Assembly: GCA_043748535.1 (NCBI GenBank)
Contig: JAYTMY010000317.1
Location: 1-10,831 of the forward strand
Source of the DNA: CAMCSH01 sp043748535
Lineage (GTDB): Bacteria > Verrucomicrobiota > Lentisphaeria > Lentisphaerales > Lentisphaeraceae
Direction of reading: 5' to 3'
Length of the DNA stretch: 10,831 bases
Of this stretch, positions 1-5,931 are shown piece after piece. How positions within the stretch are numbered: position 1 is the first letter of the stretch; each line of letters starts with the position of its first letter. The translations under genes were made by a program, and so were the position numbers. The notes under the pieces are model-generated. The model made no database searches and was not told the DNA's origin. It was given only the letters and a program-made list of their open reading frames with translations.

Positions 1-94
1 GGTCAGAGGTCAGAGGTCAGAGGTCAGAGGTCAGAGGTCAGAGGTCAGAGGTCAGAGGTCAGAGGTCAGAGGTCAGAGGTCAGAGGTCAGAGGT
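1..94. repeat. Perfect tandem array of the heptamer GGTCAGA
   Basis: Thirteen exact head-to-tail copies of GGTCAGA fill positions 1-91, followed by a partial copy (GGT) at 92-94. The array touches the left edge of the window, so its full length is unknown. There is no sequence variation between copies, which points to recent slippage-type expansion or to an assembly artefact. Because 7 is not a multiple of 3, all three plus-strand frames read the same seven-residue cycle without a stop. The minus strand has TGA in every frame. I see no gene assigned to it here; it lies just beyond the terminator of frr. Confidence 0.97.
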
Positions 95-123
95 TAAACC
101 TTCCTCATTTGGCAATTTTCAAT

Positions 124-161
124 AAAAGACGACCAGCCCCGGGTGGAACTGGTCGTCTTTT
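124..161 (-). terminator. Bidirectional Rho-independent terminator of the frr transcript
   Basis: A perfect 13-bp stem (124-136 with 149-161) encloses a 12-nt loop. On the minus strand it begins 15 bases after the frr stop codon and the descending arm ends in TTTT followed by AT-rich sequence. On the plus strand the second arm also ends in TTTT, so it could stop transcription arriving from the left, including from the repeat array. Confidence 0.9.
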
Positions 162-176
162 GCAGGGTTTGGAATC

Positions 177-746
177 TCAAACCGTGAGGAGTTCTTTTTC
201 CTTGTCGACGGCGAGCTTAGTGAGCTCTTCGATTTTGCCATCGGTGAGTTTTTGGATCTGATCGTTGAGGCGTTTCACTTCATCGAGAGAAAGGGCGAGG
301 TCTTTTTCGAATTTTTTGACCGCTTCGTTGGCTTCGCGGCGGAGGTTACGCATCTCGACTTTGTACTCTTCGCCTTTGGCCTTGAGGATCTTGACCATGT
401 CCTTGCGGCGTTCTTCCGACAGCTCGGGGAGCGGAAGTCGGATGACCTTGCCGTCGGACATCGGGTTGATGCCGATGCCGGAGGATTGGATCGCCTTCAT
501 GATGTCGTTGATGGTGGAGGGGTCGTAGGGGCTGATGGTGATGGTGCGGGTATCGGGAGTGTTGATGTTGCCGACGGCATTCATCTTCATGGTCGAGCCG
601 TAGGCGTGCACGGTGATATCTTGGACCAGCGAGGTCGAAGCTTTGCCGGTGCGAAGAGAAGTGAGATGCTTCTTGTAGTGCTCGATACCGCCTTCCATTT
701 TCTTGCGGGTCTCAGCGACGACAGTTTCGGGAGTCAGTTGGCTCAT
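177..746 (-). CDS. frr: Ribosome recycling factor (RRF)
   Basis: The 189-residue product is the ribosome recycling factor, which acts in the cytoplasm with EF-G to split the post-termination ribosome so that subunits can be reused. Family signatures are visible: LRTGKAS near residues 31-37, the central beta domain with SPYDPSTIN (72-80), SSGIGINP (88-95), the LSEERRKDM stretch (109-117), NLRREANE (134-141) in the long helix, QKLTDGKIEEL (165-175) and a KEKEL end. The length matches the usual 185 or so. I chose the ATG at 746 because GGAG lies 5 nt upstream and the N-terminus then matches the family. A TTG at 806 overlapping the pssA stop would add 20 residues that look non-homologous. It lies 56 nt after pssA on the same strand and is probably co-transcribed with it. 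Confidence 0.96.
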   Translation of the reverse strand: MSQLTPETVVAETRKKMEGGIEHYKKHLTSLRTGKASTSLVQDITVHAYGSTMKMNAVGNINTPDTRTITISPYDPSTINDIMKAIQSSGIGINPMSDGKVIRLPLPELSEERRKDMVKILKAKGEEYKVEMRNLRREANEAVKKFEKDLALSLDEVKRLNDQIQKLTDGKIEELTKLAVDKEKELLTV

Positions 747-802
747 AGGGGCTCCGAGGGGGTTGGGGTTGCGGCGCAATTTGCCGTCATTCGGCGCGTC
801 AG

Positions 803-1744
803 TCAAGCGGGAGAGTCGTCGTCCTCTTCATCACCGGCGCGGATTTTCTGGCCGAGCCAACGGAGGAGAAGGAGGATCGGACCAGAGAGGATGTAGAGGC
901 TGATGACCACGGCGGCGGTGATGACGGGGGCGTGCTGGGTGAACAGGGCCTCGCCGGCAGTGGTGAGGAGAAGGGCGCCGAGGACGATGAATTTCCGCGG
1001 CAGGCTCTTGCCGGAGAGGAGCCATTTACCGACGTGAGGATAGGGGATATTGGAGACCATCAGGGCGCCAAGAATGACGCAGTAGCAAGGCAGGAAGATG
1101 GTGATAACGGCGGGGTGCAAGTCCAGTGAGCTAGGGCCGACAAAAACCGGCGAGTTCGCCATGAGAAGAATCGAGCAGATGCCGGCGGCGGCGCCAGGCG
1201 AGGGTATACCGGTGAAGCCTTCTTCCTTGGAACGCTTGTCGGCAGGAAGCATGGACTGCTCCCAGGCTTTGACATTGTAACGCGCCAAGCGCAATGCTGC
1301 ACAGGAGACATAGACAGCACAGCAGACCCACAGGGTGCGGTCGTAGCGGCCCCAGCCCTGCCAGAGGCCGAGGGTCTGAGAGATGTGCGCGTAGATGTAG
1401 CAGATGACGGCCGGAGTGAGGCCAAAGGTGATCATATCGGCAAGAGAGTCCATTTCGATCCCGATGGTCGAAGTGGAGCGGAGTTTGCGCGCTGCCCAGC
1501 CGTCCAGCGCATCAAAGACCATGGCGAAGAGGATGAGCCAAGCGCAACCTGCGAAGGTATTGGCGAGGATATCGGATCTCTCTGCAAGGACGGAGGAAGC
1601 GACTTTTCCCGCCCCCTTGAGGAGGAAAATCTCATAAGCCTGGAGGCAGATGATGATCGCGGTGAAACCGCAGAGGGCATTGCCGAGGGTGAGCAGGTTG
1701 GGGACGGCGCGTCGCCAAACGGGGATCGGGGCGGGGTCGCTCAT
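803..1744 (-). CDS. pssA: CDP-diacylglycerol--serine O-phosphatidyltransferase (phosphatidylserine synthase)
   Basis: This 313-residue membrane enzyme should transfer the phosphatidyl group from CDP-diacylglycerol to L-serine, the first committed step towards phosphatidylethanolamine. The CDP-alcohol phosphatidyltransferase signature DGx2ARx8Gx3Dx3D is complete at residues 81-103 (D81, G82, A85, R86, G95, D99, D103); the aspartates bind the metal and substrate in this family. LRLARYNV (151-158) and FTGIPSPGAA (177-186) are typical of PssA rather than of phosphatidylglycerophosphate or cardiolipin synthases. Hydrophobic segments lie around 16-40, 65-80, 104-122, 137-152, 183-197, 211-232, 251-266 and 273-296. 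The tail is acidic (GDEEDDDS). The ATG at 1744 has AGGAG 5 nt upstream. No psd gene is visible nearby. Confidence 0.92.
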   Translation of the reverse strand: MSDPAPIPVWRRAVPNLLTLGNALCGFTAIIICLQAYEIFLLKGAGKVASSVLAERSDILANTFAGCAWLILFAMVFDALDGWAARKLRSTSTIGIEMDSLADMITFGLTPAVICYIYAHISQTLGLWQGWGRYDRTLWVCCAVYVSCAALRLARYNVKAWEQSMLPADKRSKEEGFTGIPSPGAAAGICSILLMANSPVFVGPSSLDLHPAVITIFLPCYCVILGALMVSNIPYPHVGKWLLSGKSLPRKFIVLGALLLTTAGEALFTQHAPVITAAVVISLYILSGPILLLLRWLGQKIRAGDEEDDDSPA

Positions 1745-1749
1745 GGGAA

Positions 1750-1754
1750 CTCCT
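1750..1754 (-). promoter_or_regulatory. Ribosome binding site of pssA
   Basis: AGGAG on the minus strand, 5 nt before the pssA ATG at 1744. It follows closely on the terminator-like hairpin at 1767-1800, with only 12 nt between, so folding of the upstream sequence and ribosome access could be linked. Confidence 0.8.
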
Positions 1755-1766
1755 GATTAAACAAGA

Positions 1767-1800
1767 AAGGACGGTGCGTGGCGGAAGCCAGCCCGTCCTT
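1767..1800 (-). terminator. Terminator-like hairpin between the small basic protein gene and pssA
   Basis: An 8-bp outer stem (1767-1774 with 1793-1800) surrounds a smaller inner hairpin (1779-1782 with 1787-1790, loop GGAA). On the minus strand the descending arm runs into TTTCTTGTTTA, a T-rich tail. It would end the small-basic-protein transcript. It lies only 22 nt before the pssA ATG, so pssA transcription must either read through it or start inside or upstream of it. Confidence 0.65.
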
Positions 1801-1802
1801 GC

Positions 1803-1822
1803 GATTTCACCGGGGTGAAATC
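1803..1822 (-). other. Short perfect inverted repeat after the small basic protein stop codon
   Basis: A 9-bp stem (1803-1811 with 1814-1822) with only two central bases lies 4 nt beyond the stop codon of the 1827-1982 gene on the minus strand. It has no T-run of its own and is followed at once by the hairpin at 1767-1800, giving a double stem-loop. It may protect the 3' end of the message or assist termination. Confidence 0.6.
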
Positions 1823-1826
1823 CGGA

Positions 1827-1982
1827 TCAGCCGAGGATCTTGGTCTTGGGGAGACCGATGACGGCGTCGCCTTCTTTCCAGCGGCCTTCGGCCTTGAGCT
1901 GGTTGACGCGCTGATAGCGCTTCATGACGTTCTTCTTGACACCGACGGTGCCTTTCTTCTTGAGGGACTGGTGGATGGACAT
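1827..1982 (-). CDS. Small basic protein (Verrucomicrobia/Chlamydiae family)
   Basis: The 51-residue product is very rich in lysine and arginine and begins MSIHQSLKKKG. The segment NVMKRYQRVNQLKAEGRWKE, followed by GDAVIGLPKTKILG, matches my memory of a conserved small basic protein of Verrucomicrobia and Chlamydiae (TIGR04137-type). No biochemical function is established that I know of; its size, charge and conservation would suit an RNA- or ribosome-associated protein, but that is inference. The ATG at 1982 has AGGAG 6 nt upstream. An extension to 2078 would add 32 residues with no family resemblance. It is a single short gene between the hybrid kinase and pssA, followed by two hairpins. 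Confidence 0.85.
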   Translation of the reverse strand: MSIHQSLKKKGTVGVKKNVMKRYQRVNQLKAEGRWKEGDAVIGLPKTKILG

Positions 1983-2057
1983 GTAGAACTCCTGGTGGTG
2001 TCGTGAAACTTGACCCAAGCCTCTGGGGGCCGATGAAAGCCTGGGCGCGGGGTGAGG

Positions 2058-2085
2058 ACGATAACGTCGCTTCATCACTTTGCAA
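2058..2085 (-). promoter_or_regulatory. Possible sigma-70-type promoter of the small basic protein gene
   Basis: On the minus strand TTGCAA (2085-2080) is separated by 16 nt from TATCGT (2063-2058). Each matches four of six consensus bases. Transcription would begin near 2051, leaving a leader of about 70 nt before the ATG at 1982. This is the best candidate in the 126-nt gap after the hybrid kinase gene, but it is weak. Confidence 0.35.
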
Positions 2086-2108
2086 GTCGATTCTGGGGAA
2101 GTTTCGCG

Positions 2109-4697
2109 TCAGTCTTCGCTTCTCGTTTCAGGAAGGTAGCGATCGAGCACTTTCTGCAGGGCCAAGGGCGAGATCGGTTTGGTCAGATAATCGTTCATCC
2201 CCTCGGCGAGACAGGCTTGTCGTTCCGACTCCATGGCGCTGGCAGTGAGCGCAATGATGGGAATGTGCTGACCATTGGCAAGAAGACGGATCTGGCGAGT
2301 CGCCTCATGTCCATCCATTTCCGGCATCATCAGATCCATCAAAATCAGATCAATCGAGGGATCTCGTTGGAATTGCTCCAGCGCGACTCGGCCATTGTCG
2401 GCAAGCAGGAAGCTCTGCTGCATTTTGGTCAAGATTTTGCTGATCACCTTCTGGTTGATCGCATTGTCTTCGGCGACTAGGATGCGCCCTTGTTTTTGCG
2501 GCATCGGCAAGGAATTCTTGGCTTCTTCCGGCCTGGCCACGCGGGTATCGAGCGCCCGGCGCAAGACGTCGCAATGCAGCGGCTGAGGGAGGATGGCATC
2601 CCAGCCATCCTGGCGGAGGGATTCGAGTTTATTGCAGGCGGCGCGAGGGAGAAACAAGAAGCGCTTCAGGAAATCACCGGGCGGGATGGCCGCCTTAGGA
2701 TCAAGGCACATGAGCACCTCCGCGCCCGCGCTTAAGACCCGTCCGCCGAGGCTGGCGATACAGAGGCGGGTCTCGCTGCGGGCAAGATCGGTGCCGCCGA
2801 AAATCTGGAAGCTCAAAGCGGCTTCGAGCTCCGGCGGCATCTCGATCTGGGGCAAGGTGAGGGAGAAGAAGAACGTGGTGCCTGAGCCTTCCCGGCTGTC
2901 AATTTCGATTTGACTGCCCATCAATTTCACCAAGGCTTGCGAGATCACCAAGCCGAGCCCGGTGCCACCAAAGCGCCGACTGATCGAATTATCGACTTGT
3001 GAGAAGGGCTGGAAAAGCCGCTGCACTTTATCCGCCGGGATGCCAATGCCGGTATCGATGACCGACATCAAGGTGGTGCCAGTCGCGGGGACCCAGTCAA
3101 TATGCAGCGAGACGCTGCCCTCAGCAGTGAATTTGACCGCATTGCCGAGGAGATTGCTAAGAATTTGCTTCAGCCGCATCGGGTCGCCAAGGAATTGGCG
3201 CGGCAGATCGGCGGCGATCAACAGGTGCATGCCGAGGTCTTTGCGATAGGCGTTCAGAGCATGCGTGTCGACGCACTCCTCCGCGAGACGACGCAGGTCG
3301 AAGGGAATGCTTTCGAGCCCGACTTGTTTGGCCTCGATTTTGGAAAAATCGAGAATGTCGTTGAGCAGACTGAGCAAGGTCTCGCCGCTGTCGCGGATCA
3401 ATTCGGCATTGGCTTTCTGCTCGGGACTGAGCTGGCCGTCAAGAAGGATATGAGTCATGCCGATGACGCCGTTGAGAGGGGTGCGGATCTCGTGGCTCAT
3501 GTTGGCGAGGAAGTTGCCTTTTGATTGAGCGGCGGATTCGGCTGCTTGCCGAGCCTGGGCCATGGCGATTTCCGCGTCTTTAATGGCACTGATGTCCGTC
3601 CGCATTGAAATGTACTGCTCGGGGCGTCCGTCGACCCCCATCACCGGCATGATGGTGGTGGAGACCCAGTAGAGGCGTCCATTTTTGGCGCGGTTGCGGA
3701 CTTCGCCCTGCCAGATCTGACCGGCGGCGATTTTACTCCACATGACGATGAAGAATTCGCGAGGATGATGGCCAGAGTTGAGGATGCGATGATTTTTTCC
3801 CATCAGCTCTTGGCTCGAGTAGCCACTGATCTTGCAGAAGAGCTCATTGCAGTAGTTGATATCGCCCTTGGCATCCGTGGTGGCGACGATGGCATGATGC
3901 TCCAAGGCGCTGATCAGATGCTTCAGCTGAGCTTCGGTCTGGAGTTTGGCGGTGATGTCGATGGCGATACCGGTGTAACCGAGGATCTGGCCGCTGTCCC
4001 GGACTGCGGTGATCGACAGATTCACCTGGATCCTTCTGCCGTCACGGCGTATGTAACTCCAGATCCGTTCGTTAGGCAGATTGAGATCGCTGCGATGAAC
4101 GATGGCGCGGAAGCCCGGGGCGATATCCTGCTTAAACTCCAAGCTGAGTTCGGCGGCGCGGGCGGCGACTTCGGCAGGGTCATGGAAAATCGCCGGAGTC
4201 TCCCTCCCGATCAGCTCGGAGGCGCTCCAGCCGAGCAGACGCTCTGCGGCAGGATTGAAAAAAAGGATGGTGCCTTGGTTGTCGGTCGAAATGATGGCGT
4301 AACTGGCGGAATCGAGGATGGCGGTGCGGAAGCTGTCGCGCAGGGCAATCTGCTTGTCACGGCGGCGCTGGCTGCGCAGATCATCGAGCAGCATGAGACC
4401 GCTTTCGTCTCGCCACTGCACCCGGATCTTGACTGGAACGACGACTCCGCCAGGCAGAAGAAACTCAATTTCGCCGCTGGCGTCGCGATTCGAGCCGCTA
4501 AGAAGGTGATTTTTCTGATAGGCAAGAGCCAGATATCCAGAAATCGCTCGTCCCGCCAAACCCCCTTCGGCCTGGCCAAAGATCTGGCAGGCGCTGGTAT
4601 TGGCGGCCAGAATCACGCCGTCGCGGCCGAGAATCAAGGCCGGCATCGGCAACTGGCTCAATTGCCAAGGATTGGGGCTTGTGGAATTTTCGTTCAT
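2109..4697 (-). CDS. PAS-domain hybrid sensor histidine kinase with C-terminal receiver
   Basis: The 862-residue protein has no membrane span and should be a cytoplasmic sensor. Order of parts: a first PAS at about 20-110; a second PAS at about 122-252 (LFFNPAAERLLGW) ending in a PAC strand; a third at about 258-378 (YCNELFCKISGY, then GEVRNRAKNGRLYW); HisKA with the phospho-accepting H402 in NMSHEIRTPLNG; the HATPase domain with N519 (N box), DTGIGIP (548-554) and GGTGLGL (577-583); a degenerate receiver at about 625-718; and an intact receiver at 738-855 with E743/D744, phospho-acceptor D788, T818 and K840. No DNA-binding output or Hpt domain follows, so its phosphorelay partner lies elsewhere. 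I prefer the ATG at 4697; a TTG at 4733 would add 12 residues overlapping the promoter. Stimulus unknown. Confidence 0.94.
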   Translation of the reverse strand: MNENSTSPNPWQLSQLPMPALILGRDGVILAANTSACQIFGQAEGGLAGRAISGYLALAYQKNHLLSGSNRDASGEIEFLLPGGVVVPVKIRVQWRDESGLMLLDDLRSQRRRDKQIALRDSFRTAILDSASYAIISTDNQGTILFFNPAAERLLGWSASELIGRETPAIFHDPAEVAARAAELSLEFKQDIAPGFRAIVHRSDLNLPNERIWSYIRRDGRRIQVNLSITAVRDSGQILGYTGIAIDITAKLQTEAQLKHLISALEHHAIVATTDAKGDINYCNELFCKISGYSSQELMGKNHRILNSGHHPREFFIVMWSKIAAGQIWQGEVRNRAKNGRLYWVSTTIMPVMGVDGRPEQYISMRTDISAIKDAEIAMAQARQAAESAAQSKGNFLANMSHEIRTPLNGVIGMTHILLDGQLSPEQKANAELIRDSGETLLSLLNDILDFSKIEAKQVGLESIPFDLRRLAEECVDTHALNAYRKDLGMHLLIAADLPRQFLGDPMRLKQILSNLLGNAVKFTAEGSVSLHIDWVPATGTTLMSVIDTGIGIPADKVQRLFQPFSQVDNSISRRFGGTGLGLVISQALVKLMGSQIEIDSREGSGTTFFFSLTLPQIEMPPELEAALSFQIFGGTDLARSETRLCIASLGGRVLSAGAEVLMCLDPKAAIPPGDFLKRFLFLPRAACNKLESLRQDGWDAILPQPLHCDVLRRALDTRVARPEEAKNSLPMPQKQGRILVAEDNAINQKVISKILTKMQQSFLLADNGRVALEQFQRDPSIDLILMDLMMPEMDGHEATRQIRLLANGQHIPIIALTASAMESERQACLAEGMNDYLTKPISPLALQKVLDRYLPETRSED

Positions 4698-4842
4698 GTC
4701 AACATTATAGTACAGGTCAAGAGCTAGAGGCAAGCCGAGGACGAGGACGAAGTGGAATTTGGTAAATAAAAAAATTCATGGAAAACCATTAAAGCCGCGA
4801 CTGAACCGGTCGAAAGACCATGCCCAACGAGGGAAAAAAACC
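4698..4842. other. Divergent intergenic region between the hybrid kinase and the PAS protein
   Basis: These 145 bases separate two signalling genes that point away from each other. They hold the hybrid-kinase promoter (4704-4733), an AT-rich patch with a seven-A run (4768-4774), and a small hairpin with a GAAA tetraloop (4808-4811 with 4816-4819) shortly before the start of the plus-strand gene. I could not identify a convincing -35/-10 pair for the plus-strand gene, although the AT-rich patch is the likeliest place. Confidence 0.5.
4704..4733 (-). promoter_or_regulatory. Sigma-70-type promoter for the hybrid kinase, possibly leaderless
   Basis: On the minus strand a perfect TATAAT (4709-4704) is preceded, with an 18-nt spacer, by TTGCCT (4733-4728; four of six consensus bases). 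The -10 box ends 6 nt before the ATG at 4697, so the usual start of transcription would be the A of that ATG. No Shine-Dalgarno sequence is present upstream of the ATG. This pattern suggests a leaderless message. Confidence 0.55.
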
Positions 4843-5514
4843 ATGATTGCCACAACTGATATAGTCGTCCAGCTCCGAGACCAAGAGGCTCGCCGCCGCC
4901 TTCTTGCCCTGCTCGGCTCCGACGCCGACCTGCCGGGTGACTACCCGGCCATCCTCCCTGACGCGGCTCCCGCCGTGGTGGTGACGGATGACCCCTTCTT
5001 CCGGGCGCCGCCGGGCAGCACCTTGATTTATGTCTCGCCGGAATCGGCGAGCAAGCCAGAAAGCCTGGTCCGCGAAGTCCGCCGGGCCTGGATGCAGTTT
5101 GAAACCCGCCGCAGCAACATGGCGGCTTACGAATCGGCCCGCGACAACGCCTCGAGTCTCGAGGAAATCGCTCAAGGCCTCGCTCAGAGAGTCCGGCAGC
5201 TCAATCGCCAGAACGACATGCGCATCGCTCTCCTCGAGCAGATGCCCGTGGGAATTGTTGGCGTCGACGACCTGGGTTGCGTCGTCCTCGTCAATGCGGA
5301 AGCCCACAAAGTTCTTGCTGAGCTGCCGCTCTCTCCCTTCGGCATGCCGGCGGACATGATCTTCCCCAAAGAAGTCGTGGCCTTGCTTCACGACCGCAGC
5401 CGGACCTCCGCCATCTATGAAATCTGCGGCCAGCGCTTCCTCGTCAAACGCAGTGACATGGACCTCGAAGGCGAACATCTGGGCCAGATTCTCGCCTTGA
5501 TCAAACTCGACTGA
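4843..5514 (+). CDS. PAS-domain protein with receiver-like N-terminus and no output domain
   Basis: The 223-residue product is soluble. Residues 130-222 read as a compact PAS fold: LLEQMPVGIVGVDDLGCVVL, the conserved N151 and A-rich helix, then closing strands ending in LGQILALIKLD. Residues 1-85 alternate hydrophobic strands and helices (DIVVQL, PAVVVTDD, STLIYVSPES) in the manner of a receiver or other Rossmann-like domain, but I see no clear phosphorylation pocket. Residues 88-128 form a charged helix, likely coiled coil. There is no kinase, cyclase or DNA-binding output. I chose the ATG at 4843, with GAGG 10 nt upstream, over a TTG at 4759 that adds 28 basic residues. Its divergent position suggests partnership with the hybrid kinase, which is inference only. 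Confidence 0.8.
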   Translation: MIATTDIVVQLRDQEARRRLLALLGSDADLPGDYPAILPDAAPAVVVTDDPFFRAPPGSTLIYVSPESASKPESLVREVRRAWMQFETRRSNMAAYESARDNASSLEEIAQGLAQRVRQLNRQNDMRIALLEQMPVGIVGVDDLGCVVLVNAEAHKVLAELPLSPFGMPADMIFPKEVVALLHDRSRTSAIYEICGQRFLVKRSDMDLEGEHLGQILALIKLD

Positions 5515-5536
5515 GCCTAGCGGACTCGTTGTGACC

Positions 5537-5570
5537 GAATCCCGGCAGCCCTTCGTGGCGTCCGGGATTC
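5537..5570 (+). terminator. Hairpin terminator after the PAS protein gene
   Basis: A 9-bp stem (5537-5545 with 5562-5570) with a partly paired interior (5548-5550 with 5557-5559) begins 22 bases after the stop codon at 5514. It is followed by CTCGTTTCCC, which is only moderately T-rich, so termination may be incomplete. Confidence 0.65.
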
Positions 5571-5642
5571 TCGTTTCCCGCCAATTGCCTCCCCGAGACG
5601 CAGCAGACCTAGGCAAGGAAGGGCCTGTCACCTCGTCATTTT

Positions 5643-5656
5643 CTGATTAAAATCAG
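5643..5656. other. Small inverted repeat upstream of the tRNA promoter
   Basis: CTGATT and AATCAG (6 bp each) flank two A bases, 11 bases before the -35 box of the tRNA-Pro promoter. It could be an operator-like or upstream element, but a chance occurrence is equally possible. The rest of the gap from 5571 to 5667 shows no gene. Confidence 0.3.
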
Positions 5657-5667
5657 CGTGCGGCTGC

Positions 5668-5695
5668 TTGACGGCGGCCTTTATCACGGTAAACT
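5668..5695 (+). promoter_or_regulatory. Sigma-70-type promoter of the tRNA-Pro gene
   Basis: TTGACG (5668-5673, five of six consensus bases) is followed after 16 nt by TAAACT (5690-5695, four of six). Transcription would start near 5702, about nine bases before the mature 5' end of the tRNA. Confidence 0.6.
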
Positions 5696-5710
5696 CAGAC
5701 CCGTCAAGAA

Positions 5711-5787
5711 CGGAACGTAGCGCAGCCTGGTAGCGCACAAGTCTGGGGGACTTGGTGTCGCAGGTTCAAATCCTGTCGTTCCGACCA
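5711..5787 (+). tRNA. tRNA-Pro, anticodon GGG
   Basis: The 77-nt gene folds into a complete cloverleaf: 7-bp acceptor stem (CGGAACG with CGTTCCG), 4-bp D stem (GCGC with GCGC) with GG in the loop, 5-bp anticodon stem (CAAGT with ACTTG) around loop CTGGGGG, a 5-nt variable region, and a 5-bp T stem around TTCAAAT. The anticodon GGG at 5745-5747 reads CCC and CCU proline codons. A is the discriminator base and CCA is encoded at 5785-5787. It has its own promoter and terminator, so it is a single-gene unit. I see no integrase or duplicated 3' end that would mark it as an occupied attachment site. Confidence 0.96.
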
Positions 5788-5795
5788 CAAACACA

Positions 5796-5821
5796 AAGGG
5801 CCGCTCGCAAGAGCGGCCCTT
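5796..5821 (+). terminator. Rho-independent terminator of the tRNA-Pro transcript
   Basis: A perfect 11-bp stem (5796-5806 with 5811-5821) closed by a GCAA loop starts eight bases after the encoded CCA. The tail TTCCCTATTT is moderately T-rich. It separates the tRNA from the prkA promoter. Confidence 0.85.
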
Positions 5822-5848
5822 CCCTATTTGCCGCCGTCCGCAAAATGC

Positions 5849-5864
5849 AGGCACGCTTCTTGCT
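5849..5864 (+). promoter_or_regulatory. Near-consensus sigma-54 (-24/-12) promoter of prkA
   Basis: The element AGGCACGCTTCTTGCT has the invariant GG (5850-5851) and GC (5862-5863) separated by exactly 10 nt, with the flanking CACG and TT that the family consensus TGGCACG-N4-TTGCW requires. Only the first T is replaced by A. Transcription would begin near 5875, leaving about 57 nt of leader before the prkA ATG. No enhancer-binding-protein gene is visible in the window. Confidence 0.7.
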
Positions 5865-5931
5865 TCTCCTGATCCCGTTGTCGTCAATCGAATCGGGGCC
5901 GGATACCGGCGCCAGTACAGGAGAAGCGCAC

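Noticed and set aside
1..94. CRISPR array
   Set aside because: The repeats are 7 bp with no spacers between them; this is a simple tandem repeat.
3765..4727. A 320-residue open frame on the plus strand opposite the hybrid kinase
   Set aside because: It lies wholly opposite the PAS domains of the kinase and has no recognisable motif or ribosome binding site.
4789..5631. A 280-residue open frame on the minus strand opposite the PAS protein
   Set aside because: The plus strand encodes a clear PAS fold; the antisense product is biased and starts inside the terminator region.
5711..5787. tRNA-Pro as an integration site of a mobile element
   Set aside because: No integrase gene, no repeated tRNA 3' end and no composition break are visible on either side within the window.
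5898..5910. Small hairpin (GCCGG-ATA-CCGGC) in the prkA leader as a riboswitch or regulatory RNA
   Set aside because: Only 5 bp with a 3-nt loop in GC-rich sequence; too short to support a regulatory claim.
5845..5931. An upstream in-frame ATG for prkA giving a signal-peptide-like N-terminus (MQARFLLLLIPLSS)
   Set aside because: This ATG overlaps the predicted sigma-54 promoter and precedes the predicted transcript start. It has no ribosome binding site, and the PrkA family N-terminus begins at the 5932 start.
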